Origin: DSWT01 sp035415725
GTDB taxonomy: Bacteria > Chloroflexota > Anaerolineae > B4-G1 > SLSP01
Direction: 5' to 3'
Length of the DNA: 19,145 nucleotides
Assembly (NCBI GenBank): GCA_035415725.1
Contig: DAOOGN010000086.1
Location: forward strand, 1 to 19,145
Positions 1-6,572 of the stretch are shown here, one piece after another. Each line of letters begins with the position of its first letter. The first letter of the stretch is position 1. The translations under genes were made by a program, and so were the position numbers. Under the pieces are notes generated by a model that worked only from the letters and a program-made list of their open reading frames with translations, was not told the origin of the DNA and did no database searches.

Positions 1-90
1 ACCTGGCATAGGGAATAAGTGGCTTCGTCAGGTTTACGAGCCTGAATAGATACGGGCAAATTATTCAGAGACCGGCCCGAGCGCTCCCCC

Positions 91-166
91 TGGCTGTGGC
101 CGGTCTCCAAACCGAGCCACCGTTGGCCCAGGGGTGGGACGGGTACGGTCAGAGACTGGCCGCAGC
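91..166. repeat. 76-bp dispersed repeat, copy 1
   Basis: This stretch aligns without gaps to 1120-1195, with 64 of 76 bases identical by eye. It begins with GCTGTGG (93-99) and ends with CCGCAGC (160-166), a 7-bp terminal inverted repeat with one G-T wobble. Two internal hairpins are visible: 97-104 with 111-119 (one bulged base), and 147-151 with 157-161. It lies just downstream of the stop of the minus-strand DUF364 gene. No protein reading frame explains the similarity. It could be a MITE-like or REP-like element, or a structured RNA; the family is not one I can name. Confidence 0.8.
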
Positions 167-179
167 TCTTCAGGCATGT

Positions 180-938
180 CTACCTTTTGAACAGCGTCAA
201 CAACCGTTTCCCCGGCACCTGCGGGAATGTTGCTCCCTGGCTGACGGCGATCAGCGCAGCGGCGGGATCGGTGAGCCACGTTCCGGCGACGGCATCCACG
301 CCTGCTTCGAACAGCGCCGCCGAGAGAGGCGCCGTGCCACCTAGCACGATCACAAAGGCGTCCGGCCGGCACAGTTTCACCAGCCCCTCGAAGGTGTGAT
401 TGAGCAGCGATGTCCCCGTCAACGCGACGACGTTGGCCTGTGGCAGCACCTCGGCGGCCATATCAGCGGGCAAATCATCCTCGTGCGGGCGAAGTTCCAG
501 CACCCACAACGTCTTGGTGAGCGTGCGCAGATGCGGGATGAACGGAAAATGCCCGACGATGGCGACGTTTTTCCCTGCACTGCGTTCGGCGATGACGTCT
601 GCCGCGTTGACCTCGACACATGCGTCGAGGTCAACGTCCAGCAGTGCGTTGATCGTCGCCAAACCGACGCTTGTTTCCGGCAGGCTCTCCGACTGGGCCA
701 GCGCCGCCAGTTGGGTTGCGCTGTAGTCCAGCAGATGGCCCGCATCCTTGACCGGCGCGCCCTTTCCGTGATGGTGTTCATCCCCGCCGCCCCCCAGTGT
801 GGACGACAACCCGCCCCGTATCTGTCCGCCGAGTTCCACCGCGACGGCGGTCCAGTGCCCGCCGATGCGCACATCCACCGGCCGCGCCATAGCAGCATTG
901 GCGGCCACCTGTTCCAGGAATCGCTCGATGATGGTCAT
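180..938 (-). CDS. DUF364 / DUF4213 Rossmann-like protein
   Basis: This 252-residue protein looks like the DUF4213 plus DUF364 family (putative heavy-metal chelation domain). The family has no firmly established reaction; some members sit next to metal or cofactor genes. The N-terminal DUF4213-like part covers about residues 5-85 and the Rossmann-like DUF364 part about 95-245. Motifs that support the call are GHFPFIP (129-135), TGTSLLNHTFEG (174-185) and LGGTAP (199-204). A glycine/histidine-rich loop (GGGGDEHHHGKG, residues 49-60) could bind metal; that is inference. The start is set by AAGGAG seven bases upstream of the ATG. The gene diverges from the histidine-phosphatase remnant across an 80-bp gap. 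Length is normal for the family and the gene looks intact. Confidence 0.8.
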   Translation of the reverse strand: MTIIERFLEQVAANAAMARPVDVRIGGHWTAVAVELGGQIRGGLSSTLGGGGDEHHHGKGAPVKDAGHLLDYSATQLAALAQSESLPETSVGLATINALLDVDLDACVEVNAADVIAERSAGKNVAIVGHFPFIPHLRTLTKTLWVLELRPHEDDLPADMAAEVLPQANVVALTGTSLLNHTFEGLVKLCRPDAFVIVLGGTAPLSAALFEAGVDAVAGTWLTDPAAALIAVSQGATFPQVPGKRLLTLFKR

Positions 939-983
939 AAATCAACTCCTTGACTTCCGTTTCAACGTTCAAACTTCATCCGT

Positions 984-1011
984 TTGTCTTTTTGCCACTG
1001 CCTATTATAAT
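984..1011 (+). promoter_or_regulatory. Promoter with symmetric -10, leaderless start
   Basis: TTGTCT (984-989) and TATAAT (1006-1011) are spaced 16 bp apart. The -10 lies in the self-complementary string TATTATAATA, so a -10 also reads on the minus strand toward DUF364 (1004-1009), though with no good -35 there. The predicted plus-strand transcription start falls about at the ATG at 1019, which would make a leaderless message. The call rests on motif reading only. Confidence 0.45.
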
Positions 1012-1018
1012 CGCCCCT

Positions 1019-1228
1019 ATGAAATGGCTACTGGCCCGTCACGGGCAATCGGAATGGCAAGTCGGCGGGGTAAGGGCATACAACCAAGAGTTGCTAGTCA
1101 TCTGGAAATGGCCCTTGAATGGCTGTGGCCGGTCTCCCGACCGAGCCACCGGAGGCCCAGGCGTGGGGCGGGCACGGTCGGAGAACGACCACAGCGAGCG
1201 TCTTCCACCGCCGATGAGGTCCGCCTGA
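1019..1228 (+). pseudogene. Truncated histidine phosphatase remnant
   Basis: The frame opens with MKWLLARHGQSEWQVGG, the typical N-terminus of the histidine phosphatase (phosphoglycerate mutase-like) superfamily, including the catalytic RHG box at residues 7-9. Similarity stops near base 1070, where a full enzyme would continue for about 150-200 more residues. The rest of the 69-codon frame reads through the dispersed repeat at 1120-1195 and is not recognisable protein. The stop codon TGA (1226-1228) overlaps the ATG of the DUF2085 gene by one base, so the two could be translationally coupled. The second catalytic histidine and the acid/base region are missing, so it should have no phosphatase activity. 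A short regulatory leader ORF is the other possibility. Confidence 0.6.
1120..1195. repeat. 76-bp dispersed repeat, copy 2
   Basis: This is the gapless counterpart of 91-166. Here the terminal inverted repeat is perfect: GCTGTGG (1122-1128) with CCACAGC (1189-1195). Hairpin 1 pairs 1126-1134 with 1139-1148 around TCCC, with one bulged A. Hairpin 2 pairs GGTCG (1176-1180) with CGACC (1186-1190). Between the copies the loop-closing pair of hairpin 2 changes from A-T to G-C, a two-sided compensatory change, which suggests the fold is under selection. The copy lies inside the broken histidine-phosphatase frame, 32 bp before the DUF2085 start. Confidence 0.8.
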
Positions 1229-2070
1229 TGAATACCCCTGCGCCGAACGCGCGCCGCACCGTTTTTCCCCCTTTCTGGGTGTGGGGCGGGATTGTCCTGG
1301 CTTTTGTCGGAACGGCATTGTTTGTCGTTTTGACGCCCGACGGCCTGCTACAAAAAGCCGACATTATCGCGGCCACGGTTTGCCATCGTCTGCCCTCCCA
1401 CTCATTTTTCATCGCTGGACGCCAGTTGCCGTTGTGCCAGCGCTGCTCCGGCACGTTCCCCGGCGCGCTGACGGGCTTGCTCGTCCAGTGGGGCGTATGG
1501 CGGCGGCGGCGCTCCCAACGTTTCCCGCGCTGGCAGATGTTCGCCGTGGTGGCAGTGTTGGCCGGCATCTGGGTGCTGGACGGCTTCAATTCCTACACGA
1601 CCATGTTCACCGGTCGGACAGAGGGCCTGCTGGGATACGCACCGCAGCCGTGGCTGCGTCTGCTCACCGGCGTATGGATGGGGATGGGAATGAGTATCGT
1701 GCTGGTACCGGCCTTCAACCAGACGATGTGGGCCGATGGCGAAGCCGAACCGGCATTGCGCTCCTGGTCCGAGTTTGCCCTCCTGGTTGTCGCTGAACTG
1801 GCGATGGCGGGATTGATCTACCTGTTGGAACCGGTCCTGCTGTATCCGGTCGCGCTCTATAGCGTCGCCGGCGTGCTAACGATGTTCGTATGTCTCGGGG
1901 CGATGATCTTTGTGCTGGCGCTGGGGCGCGACGGTGTGTTCGGCGGCTGGCGTGAAATCTGGCTGCCGTTTCTCTGGGGGGTGGTGTTTGCCCTCGTCGT
2001 CATCGGCGGGATGAATTTCTTGCGTTTGCAGATCACGGGAACCATCGAGGGTGTCCCCGGCATGTCGTGA
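1228..2070 (+). CDS. DUF2085 membrane protein
   Basis: This is a 280-residue integral membrane protein of the DUF2085 family, whose function is unknown. The family signature is clear: CHRLPSHSFF (52-61), followed by the GRQLPLCQRCSG region with Cys70 and Cys73. These conserved Cys/His residues could bind metal or a redox cofactor, which is inference. About seven hydrophobic segments are visible, near residues 19-36, 77-90, 102-120, 141-160, 181-200, 205-232 and 246-265. The frame stays open upstream to about 799, but this ATG is preferred because a GAGG lies about 8 bases ahead and because the upstream part is repeat DNA with no family similarity. The start overlaps the stop of the preceding remnant frame (TGATG). 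Confidence 0.8.
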   Translation: MNTPAPNARRTVFPPFWVWGGIVLAFVGTALFVVLTPDGLLQKADIIAATVCHRLPSHSFFIAGRQLPLCQRCSGTFPGALTGLLVQWGVWRRRRSQRFPRWQMFAVVAVLAGIWVLDGFNSYTTMFTGRTEGLLGYAPQPWLRLLTGVWMGMGMSIVLVPAFNQTMWADGEAEPALRSWSEFALLVVAELAMAGLIYLLEPVLLYPVALYSVAGVLTMFVCLGAMIFVLALGRDGVFGGWREIWLPFLWGVVFALVVIGGMNFLRLQITGTIEGVPGMS

Positions 2071-2095
2071 TGGGCGACTTGTGGGGTGCAGCTTG

Positions 2096-2114
2096 ATGGC
2101 TTGGGGTGAGCCAT
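2096..2114 (+). other. Small hairpin after DUF2085
   Basis: ATGGCT (2096-2101) and AGCCAT (2109-2114) form a 6-bp stem 26 bp after the DUF2085 stop. Flanking AGCT repeats (2090-2093 and 2115-2118) could extend it. No T-run follows directly, so a terminator role is weak; T-rich DNA starts about 20 bp further on. Confidence 0.25.
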
Positions 2115-2127
2115 AGCTGACTCTCCT

Positions 2128-2155
2128 GAATCTCATTTCTTATTTCTTATTTTTT
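2128..2155. repeat. Degenerate 7-bp tandem repeat
   Basis: From 2135 the sequence reads ATTTCTT, ATTTCTT, ATTTTTT, preceded by a partial GAATCTC unit. It sits between the DUF2085 gene and the ribosome binding site of the aminotransferase gene. The same heptad pattern occurs at 13872-13899 and 16835-16855. Confidence 0.6.
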
Positions 2156-2170
2156 AATGGAGGCGACTGT

Positions 2171-3262
2171 ATGTATAAAAAATTGTTTATTCCGGGGCCT
2201 ACCCATGTGCGCGACGAAATTCTGGCCGCGCAAGCCACGCCGATGATCGGGCATCGCAGTAAAGACTACACCGATTTGCAGGCGGCGGTCACACCAAAAC
2301 TGCAAAAGCTGCTCTACACACAGCAACCGGTCTTCATCTACACCTGTTCCGGCACCGGCTTGATGGAAGGCTCCCTGCGTCAGAGTGTGCTGAAGCGCGC
2401 GTTGATCACCGTCTGCGGATCGTTCTCCGAGCGGTGGTATGAGATCGCGCGGGGAAACGGTGTGCCGGCGGACAGCCTTAAAGTGGAGCTGGGGCAGGGC
2501 TTCACGCCGGAGATGATCGACGCGGCGTTGGGTGCGGGCGACTACGACGTCTTGACCCTCACGCTCAATGAAACGTCCACCGGCGTGATGAATCCCGTCC
2601 AAGAGATCACGGCGATGGTGCGTGAGAAGTATCCTGATGTGGTGGTATTGGTGGATGCGGTCTCTGCTATGGCCGGTGTGAAGATCGAATTTGATGCCTG
2701 GGGGCTGGATGTGGTCTTCGCCAGCTCGCAGAAATGTTTCGCCTTGCCGCCAGGGTTGACCATCGCCGCCGTCAGCGAACGCGCGTTCGAGCGGGCGAGA
2801 CAGGTCCCCAACCGCGGCTACTACTTCGACTTCATCGACATGCTCAAGTACTATCAGCGCAACCAGACCCCGGCGACGCCTGCTATCAGCCTCGTCTATG
2901 CGTTGAACAAGCAGATGGACGATATTCTCGCCGAAGGGCTGGACAAGCGCTGGGCGCGGCACATTGAAATGGCGGAAATCGTCCGCGGGTGGGCACGCCG
3001 GTATTGGGAGCTGTTCCCCGATCCGCGCTTCCTCTCCAACACGGTCACCACGGTGACGAACACGCGCGGCATCAACGTCGGCGATCTCAACAAGGCGCTC
3101 GGCGAACGCGGCGCGGCGATCTCCAACGGCTACGGGACGCTCAAGGAGAAGACCTTCCGCATCGCGCACATGGGTGACCTCACTGTGGCCGACGTCCGCT
3201 GGCTGCTCGCGCAGATTGACGACATTCTGGGATTGGCATACAACAAACCGGACAGGTTTTAA
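2171..3262 (+). CDS. Class V aminotransferase, probable phosphoserine type
   Basis: This 363-residue fold-type I, class V PLP enzyme belongs to the alanine-glyoxylate / serine-pyruvate aminotransferase group. The N-terminal FIPGPTHV (6-13) is typical. Asp162 (VDAVSAMAG) should pair with the PLP ring nitrogen, and Lys188 in SSQKCFALPPG should form the Schiff base. GGAGG sits seven bases before the ATG. The serA-like gene follows 47 bp downstream on the same strand, which suggests the enzyme transaminates 3-phosphohydroxypyruvate to phosphoserine. Several lineages without classical SerC use class V enzymes of this kind. Serine-glyoxylate or alanine-glyoxylate transamination cannot be excluded from sequence alone, so no symbol is given. 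Confidence 0.8.
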   Translation: MYKKLFIPGPTHVRDEILAAQATPMIGHRSKDYTDLQAAVTPKLQKLLYTQQPVFIYTCSGTGLMEGSLRQSVLKRALITVCGSFSERWYEIARGNGVPADSLKVELGQGFTPEMIDAALGAGDYDVLTLTLNETSTGVMNPVQEITAMVREKYPDVVVLVDAVSAMAGVKIEFDAWGLDVVFASSQKCFALPPGLTIAAVSERAFERARQVPNRGYYFDFIDMLKYYQRNQTPATPAISLVYALNKQMDDILAEGLDKRWARHIEMAEIVRGWARRYWELFPDPRFLSNTVTTVTNTRGINVGDLNKALGERGAAISNGYGTLKEKTFRIAHMGDLTVADVRWLLAQIDDILGLAYNKPDRF

Positions 3263-3309
3263 CCCATCCGTTCCATTGGTTTAATCCGTTGACATTCGAG
3301 GAGGGTGCT

Positions 3310-4212
3310 ATGGCAAAATTGCTGATTTGCGATTCGGTGGACGTGCAGGCCGTGGACGCGATGCGCGCGGCCGGCGTGGTAGTGGATGTGCGTGATACGA
3401 TCACCGCCGACGAGCTGGCGCAGGTTATCGGTGAATACGATGGTATAGTGGTGCGCAGTCGCACAAAAGTGCGTGCGCCGGTGCTGCAAAACCCCGGCAA
3501 GCTCAAGGTCATCATCCGCGGTGGCGTGGGCGTCGATAACATTGACGTGGCCGTGGCGGAGAGCAAGGGCATCAAGGTGCTCAACACGCCCGCTGCCAGT
3601 TCCAATGCGGTGGCGGAGCTGGCCCTGGCGATGATGTTCGCCCTGGCGCGTCACCTTGCCTGGGCCGATGCCTCGATGAAAGCTGGAAGGTGGGAGAAGA
3701 AGAACCTCGAGGGTTCCGAAATTGCAGGGAAGACGCTCGGCATCATCGGCTACGGCCATATTGGACAACGGCTTGCTGAGCAAGCCCGCGCGCTGGGGAT
3801 GACGGTCGTGGCCTGCGATCCCTACATCCAAAATGCGGCTCTCGTTTCCCTTGACGAATTGCTGGCGAGGGCGGACTACGTCAGCCTGCACGTCCCGTAC
3901 GCGCCGAAGACCCACAACCTGCTCGGCGCGGCGCAATTGGCGATGATGAAGCCGGGCGCATGCGTGATCAACGCAGCGCGCGGCGGTGTCGTTGACGAGG
4001 ACGCGCTTTACGCGGCGTTGGTCAGCGGGCATTTGGCGGGTGCGGCGCTGGACGTCTTCACCGCGGAGCCGCCGCAGAGCGCCACCCTGCGCGCGTTGAT
4101 CGCACTGCCGCAGGTGGTGGCCACCCCCCATATCGGCGCGGCGACCGTCGAGGCGCAAGAGCGCATCGGCGGCGAGATTGTGGCGCTCGTGCAAGAATAC
4201 CTCGTGGCCTAG
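3310..4212 (+). CDS. serA: D-3-phosphoglycerate dehydrogenase, short form
   Basis: This 300-residue D-isomer-specific 2-hydroxyacid dehydrogenase should oxidise 3-phosphoglycerate to 3-phosphohydroxypyruvate with NAD. The NAD-binding loop GYGHIG is at 147-152. The catalytic triad is visible as Arg224 (NAARGGVVDE), Glu253 (TAEPP) and His274 (TPHIGAAT). RGGVGVDNID (70-79) is typical of SerA. At 300 residues it lacks the C-terminal ACT and intervening domains of the roughly 520-residue enzymes, so serine feedback through an ACT domain is not expected. The frame is open from a TTG at 3289, but the ATG at 3310 has GAGGAGGG just ahead and begins the family's normal N-terminus. It is probably cotranscribed with the aminotransferase. 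Another 2-hydroxyacid substrate remains possible. Confidence 0.85.
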   Translation: MAKLLICDSVDVQAVDAMRAAGVVVDVRDTITADELAQVIGEYDGIVVRSRTKVRAPVLQNPGKLKVIIRGGVGVDNIDVAVAESKGIKVLNTPAASSNAVAELALAMMFALARHLAWADASMKAGRWEKKNLEGSEIAGKTLGIIGYGHIGQRLAEQARALGMTVVACDPYIQNAALVSLDELLARADYVSLHVPYAPKTHNLLGAAQLAMMKPGACVINAARGGVVDEDALYAALVSGHLAGAALDVFTAEPPQSATLRALIALPQVVATPHIGAATVEAQERIGGEIVALVQEYLVA

Positions 4213-4318
4213 CGTCCTGGCCTGTAAGCCGAAATCGTTTTTGGTCAGCAGATTGAGCGGATTAAGCAGATTTTTGTACTCGTCAGGATGGTATTGAACA
4301 CAACAGCGTGGGATTTTT

Positions 4319-4385
4319 ACCGCCGAGAGCGCCGAGTTCGTGGAGATTTAGGCTATTTCTCTGCGTCCTCAGCGTGCTCAGCGGT
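4319..4385. repeat. Imperfect inverted repeat (GCCGAG type)
   Basis: The 18-base arm at 4319-4336 (ACCGCCGAGAGCGCCGAG) is complementary to 4368-4385 at 14 of 18 positions, with some mismatches able to wobble. It lies in the 304-bp gap between serA and the DUF1015 gene. The arms resemble a common intergenic repeat type built on degenerate CGCCGAG / GCGGTGAA words. No protein-coding signal is seen. Confidence 0.55.
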
Positions 4386-4397
4386 GAAGCGGAGGAT

Positions 4398-4457
4398 TTG
4401 TAGCGCCGCCTTCAGGCGTCTCTTAGGAACTAAGAATAGCTAAAGCCGTCACTACAA
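4398..4457. repeat. Imperfect inverted repeat (TTGTAG type)
   Basis: The 18-base arm at 4398-4415 (TTGTAGCGCCGCCTTCAG) is complementary to 4440-4457 at about 14 of 18 positions. It begins 12 bp after the previous inverted repeat, so the gap holds two large hairpins in a row. A -10-like TATAAT at 4480-4485 follows but has no convincing -35, so the DUF1015 gene may have its own promoter. The rest of the gap (4213-4318) holds only short AT-rich words such as GCAGATT repeats. Confidence 0.55.
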
Positions 4458-4516
4458 ACGGAAATTTGCGTAAGTCCTATATAATCTGCTGATGGACATA
4501 AGAACCAGGAGGATGT

Positions 4517-5842
4517 ATGACGCATATTCGACCGTTCCGTGGGTTGCGCTACAACCCTGACAAATTCTGCGATCTATCTGATGTGATTACGATGCCCTAC
4601 GACCGCATTGACGCCGCGGAGCAAGCGCAGTACTACGATTTGTCACCGTACAACTACGTGCGCCTTATCCAGGGGCGTCATACGCCCGATGATACCACCG
4701 AGAACAACGTCTATACCCGTGCGCGCGGCTATCTGTATAACTGGCTGGCGGAAGAGGTCTTCATCCGCGACCCGGCGCCCGCGCTCTACGTCTTGGAGCA
4801 GACGTTCACCACCCCCGACGGCGTCGAACGCACACGGCGCGGCCTCACCGCCGCGCTTGAGCTGACGCCGTTCGATGAGGGTGTGGTGCTGCCGCACGAG
4901 CACACGCTGAGCGGCCCGAAAATGGACCGGCTCAATCTCACCCGCGCCACGGCGATGAGTTGGGAACATATCTTTATGCTTTATCCTGATGCAACGGCCG
5001 TCATCAACACGCTTCTGCAGCCTTTCCTGGACACGCACATGCCGGCCCTCGTCCATGAGCAGGTGATTGAGACGGATGTCGAGCAGGCGTTTTGGGTGGT
5101 CAACGATCCAGCGCTCATCTCTGCTGTGGTCACGGAGATGGCGACAAAGCAGCCGCTCATCATCGCCGATGGACATCACCGCTACGAGACCGCGTTGAAC
5201 TACCGCGCTGAGATGCGTCAACAGCATCCCGATGCTCCGGCGGATGCCGCCTTCAATGATGTGATGGTGACCTTTGTGAGTATGAGTGATCCCGGCCTGG
5301 TCGTGCTGCCCACGCATCGGCTGGTTCATTCCTACACGATGATGAACGGTAAGTCGCTTTTGCAGGCGCTGGAACCTTACTTCGTCATAGAGACCGTCCC
5401 CGATCGGGCGGCGTTGGAAGCAGGATTGGCGGCAGCGACCTCCAATCATCCACGCTTCGGCTTCTACGATGGCGCATACACCCTGCTCACGCTCAAAACG
5501 TTGAATGCGATGGCGGCGCTCGCGCCCAACCGTGATCCGCACTGGCGCGCCCTCGACGTGGCGGTGTTGCACGCCCTGGTCATCGAACATGTGATGGGCT
5601 TGAGCAAGGAGAGTGTGCAGCGGCTTGAAAACCTGACCTACCTGCGCGATCCCGATCCCGGTTACGTCGCAGTGGACAAAGGCGAGGCGAATTTCCTGTT
5701 CCTGCTGAATCCAACGCGCATCGAGCAAATCCAGGCGTGTACCGTCGCCGGCGAGCGCATGCCGCAAAAATCCACGGACTTCTTCCCCAAAATCGTCAGT
5801 GGACTGGTAGCGTTGCCACTGCAGGGGACGATTGGCTCATGA
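4517..5842 (+). CDS. DUF1015 family protein
   Basis: This 441-residue protein belongs to the DUF1015 family (COG4198) and is a normal, intact length. Conserved blocks are MPYDRI (26-31), LPHEHTLSGPKMDRL (125-139), IIADGHHRYETAL (215-227) and MPQKST (415-420) near the C-terminus. The family has no function I can state as established. The DGHHR block resembles the signature of the ParB/Srx fold used by free-serine kinases such as SerK and SbnI. With the serine genes upstream, a role in phosphoserine metabolism is a reasonable guess but no more. AGGAGG at 4507-4512 fixes the start. The stop overlaps the ATG of the next gene by four bases (ATGA), so the two are translationally coupled. Confidence 0.85.
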   Translation: MTHIRPFRGLRYNPDKFCDLSDVITMPYDRIDAAEQAQYYDLSPYNYVRLIQGRHTPDDTTENNVYTRARGYLYNWLAEEVFIRDPAPALYVLEQTFTTPDGVERTRRGLTAALELTPFDEGVVLPHEHTLSGPKMDRLNLTRATAMSWEHIFMLYPDATAVINTLLQPFLDTHMPALVHEQVIETDVEQAFWVVNDPALISAVVTEMATKQPLIIADGHHRYETALNYRAEMRQQHPDAPADAAFNDVMVTFVSMSDPGLVVLPTHRLVHSYTMMNGKSLLQALEPYFVIETVPDRAALEAGLAAATSNHPRFGFYDGAYTLLTLKTLNAMAALAPNRDPHWRALDVAVLHALVIEHVMGLSKESVQRLENLTYLRDPDPGYVAVDKGEANFLFLLNPTRIEQIQACTVAGERMPQKSTDFFPKIVSGLVALPLQGTIGS

Positions 5843-6480
5843 AATACATTCTCTTTGATCTGGATGATACATTGTACACGAGCGACACCGGTCTCTTTAA
5901 GGAACTGGGATCGCGGCTTGTTGATTGGGTTGCTCAGCAGTTGCACATTTCGTTGGAAGAATCTGCGGCGCTGCGCCGTGAATACTTCGTGAATTACGGC
6001 ACGATGATGCGCGGTCTGCTGCTTCACCATCCCGAAGTGGATATTGATGCTTATCTGGATTACGTGCATGACATCGACGTTAGCCGTTACATCGCGCCCA
6101 ACCCTGCGCTTGATGGGATGCTGTCGCGGCTGGATGTTGGCAAGGCTGTGTTTACCAACAGCGTCGAGGATTGGGCGGAGCGGATATTGCGGCAGTTAGA
6201 TGTGCGCCGCCACTTCACGCACATCATCGATGTGCGCGCGGTGGATTACCAGAGCAAGCCGCATCCGCACGCCTTTGAACGGGCGCTGGAAATTCTGGGG
6301 ACGCCGGCCTCTGCTTGTGTCATGGTGGATGACCAGGTGAGCTATCTGCGGGGCGCAGCCACGGCTGGAATGCGCACCGTGCTGGTTCAGCCGGGAGCCG
6401 CCATCGTCGATGGCATTGATTCCGCCGTGGATACGATCCTGGACGCCGAACCAATTCTCCAGAAGTGGCTCGCAGAATGA
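5839..6480 (+). CDS. HAD hydrolase, pyrimidine 5'-nucleotidase type
   Basis: This 213-residue HAD-superfamily phosphatase is similar to the SDT1/PHM8 pyrimidine 5'-nucleotidase group. Motif I is DLDDTLY (7-13), with nucleophile Asp7 and acid/base Asp9. Motif II is TNS (106-108), motif III is Lys140 (SKPHPHAF) and motif IV is VDDQ (163-166). The helical cap lies between motifs I and II at about residues 15-85. The frame is open further upstream, but the ATG at 5839 directly precedes MKYILFDLDD and overlaps the DUF1015 stop as ATGA. No serB-type gene is in view, so this enzyme is a candidate phosphoserine phosphatase. Nucleotide or other sugar-phosphate substrates are equally possible. Confidence 0.85.
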   Translation: MKYILFDLDDTLYTSDTGLFKELGSRLVDWVAQQLHISLEESAALRREYFVNYGTMMRGLLLHHPEVDIDAYLDYVHDIDVSRYIAPNPALDGMLSRLDVGKAVFTNSVEDWAERILRQLDVRRHFTHIIDVRAVDYQSKPHPHAFERALEILGTPASACVMVDDQVSYLRGAATAGMRTVLVQPGAAIVDGIDSAVDTILDAEPILQKWLAE

Positions 6481-6493
6481 CAATCTGTGTTCA

Positions 6494-6510
6494 CAAGACT
6501 AAAAGTTTAC
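6494..6510. repeat. 17-bp exact repeat, copy 1
   Basis: CAAGACTAAAAGTTTAC here is identical to 11389-11405. It lies between the HAD gene and the hairpin at 6522-6549. A chance match of 17 bp within 19 kb is unlikely. Confidence 0.6.
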
Positions 6511-6521
6511 CTCACAACATC

Positions 6522-6549
6522 ACCGCCCGCCGATAGTTCGGCGGGCGGT
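6522..6549. terminator. Terminator hairpin between convergent genes
   Basis: ACCGCCCGCCGA (6522-6533) and TCGGCGGGCGGT (6538-6549) form a perfect 12-bp, very GC-rich stem with a TAGT loop. It lies 41 bp after the HAD stop and 23 bp beyond the nifJ stop, which faces the other way. TATTGTGTAT follows on the plus strand, so the T-tract is poor. The strength and central position suggest it ends transcription from both sides. Confidence 0.7.
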
Positions 6550-6572
6550 TATTGTGTATCTCTTCCGCAGTG

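Noticed and set aside
799..1227. Upstream extension of the DUF2085 frame
   Set aside because: The frame stays open by chance through the DUF364 gene, the promoter and the repeat; the family similarity and a GAGG begin only at the ATG at 1228.
1228..2070. DUF2085 protein as a transporter or toxin
   Set aside because: Nothing beyond several membrane segments and the Cys/His signature supports a specific function.
4643..5767. 374-codon frame antisense to the DUF1015 gene
   Set aside because: It has shadow-frame composition (high His and Arg) with no family motif, while the opposite strand has a clear conserved protein with AGGAGG.
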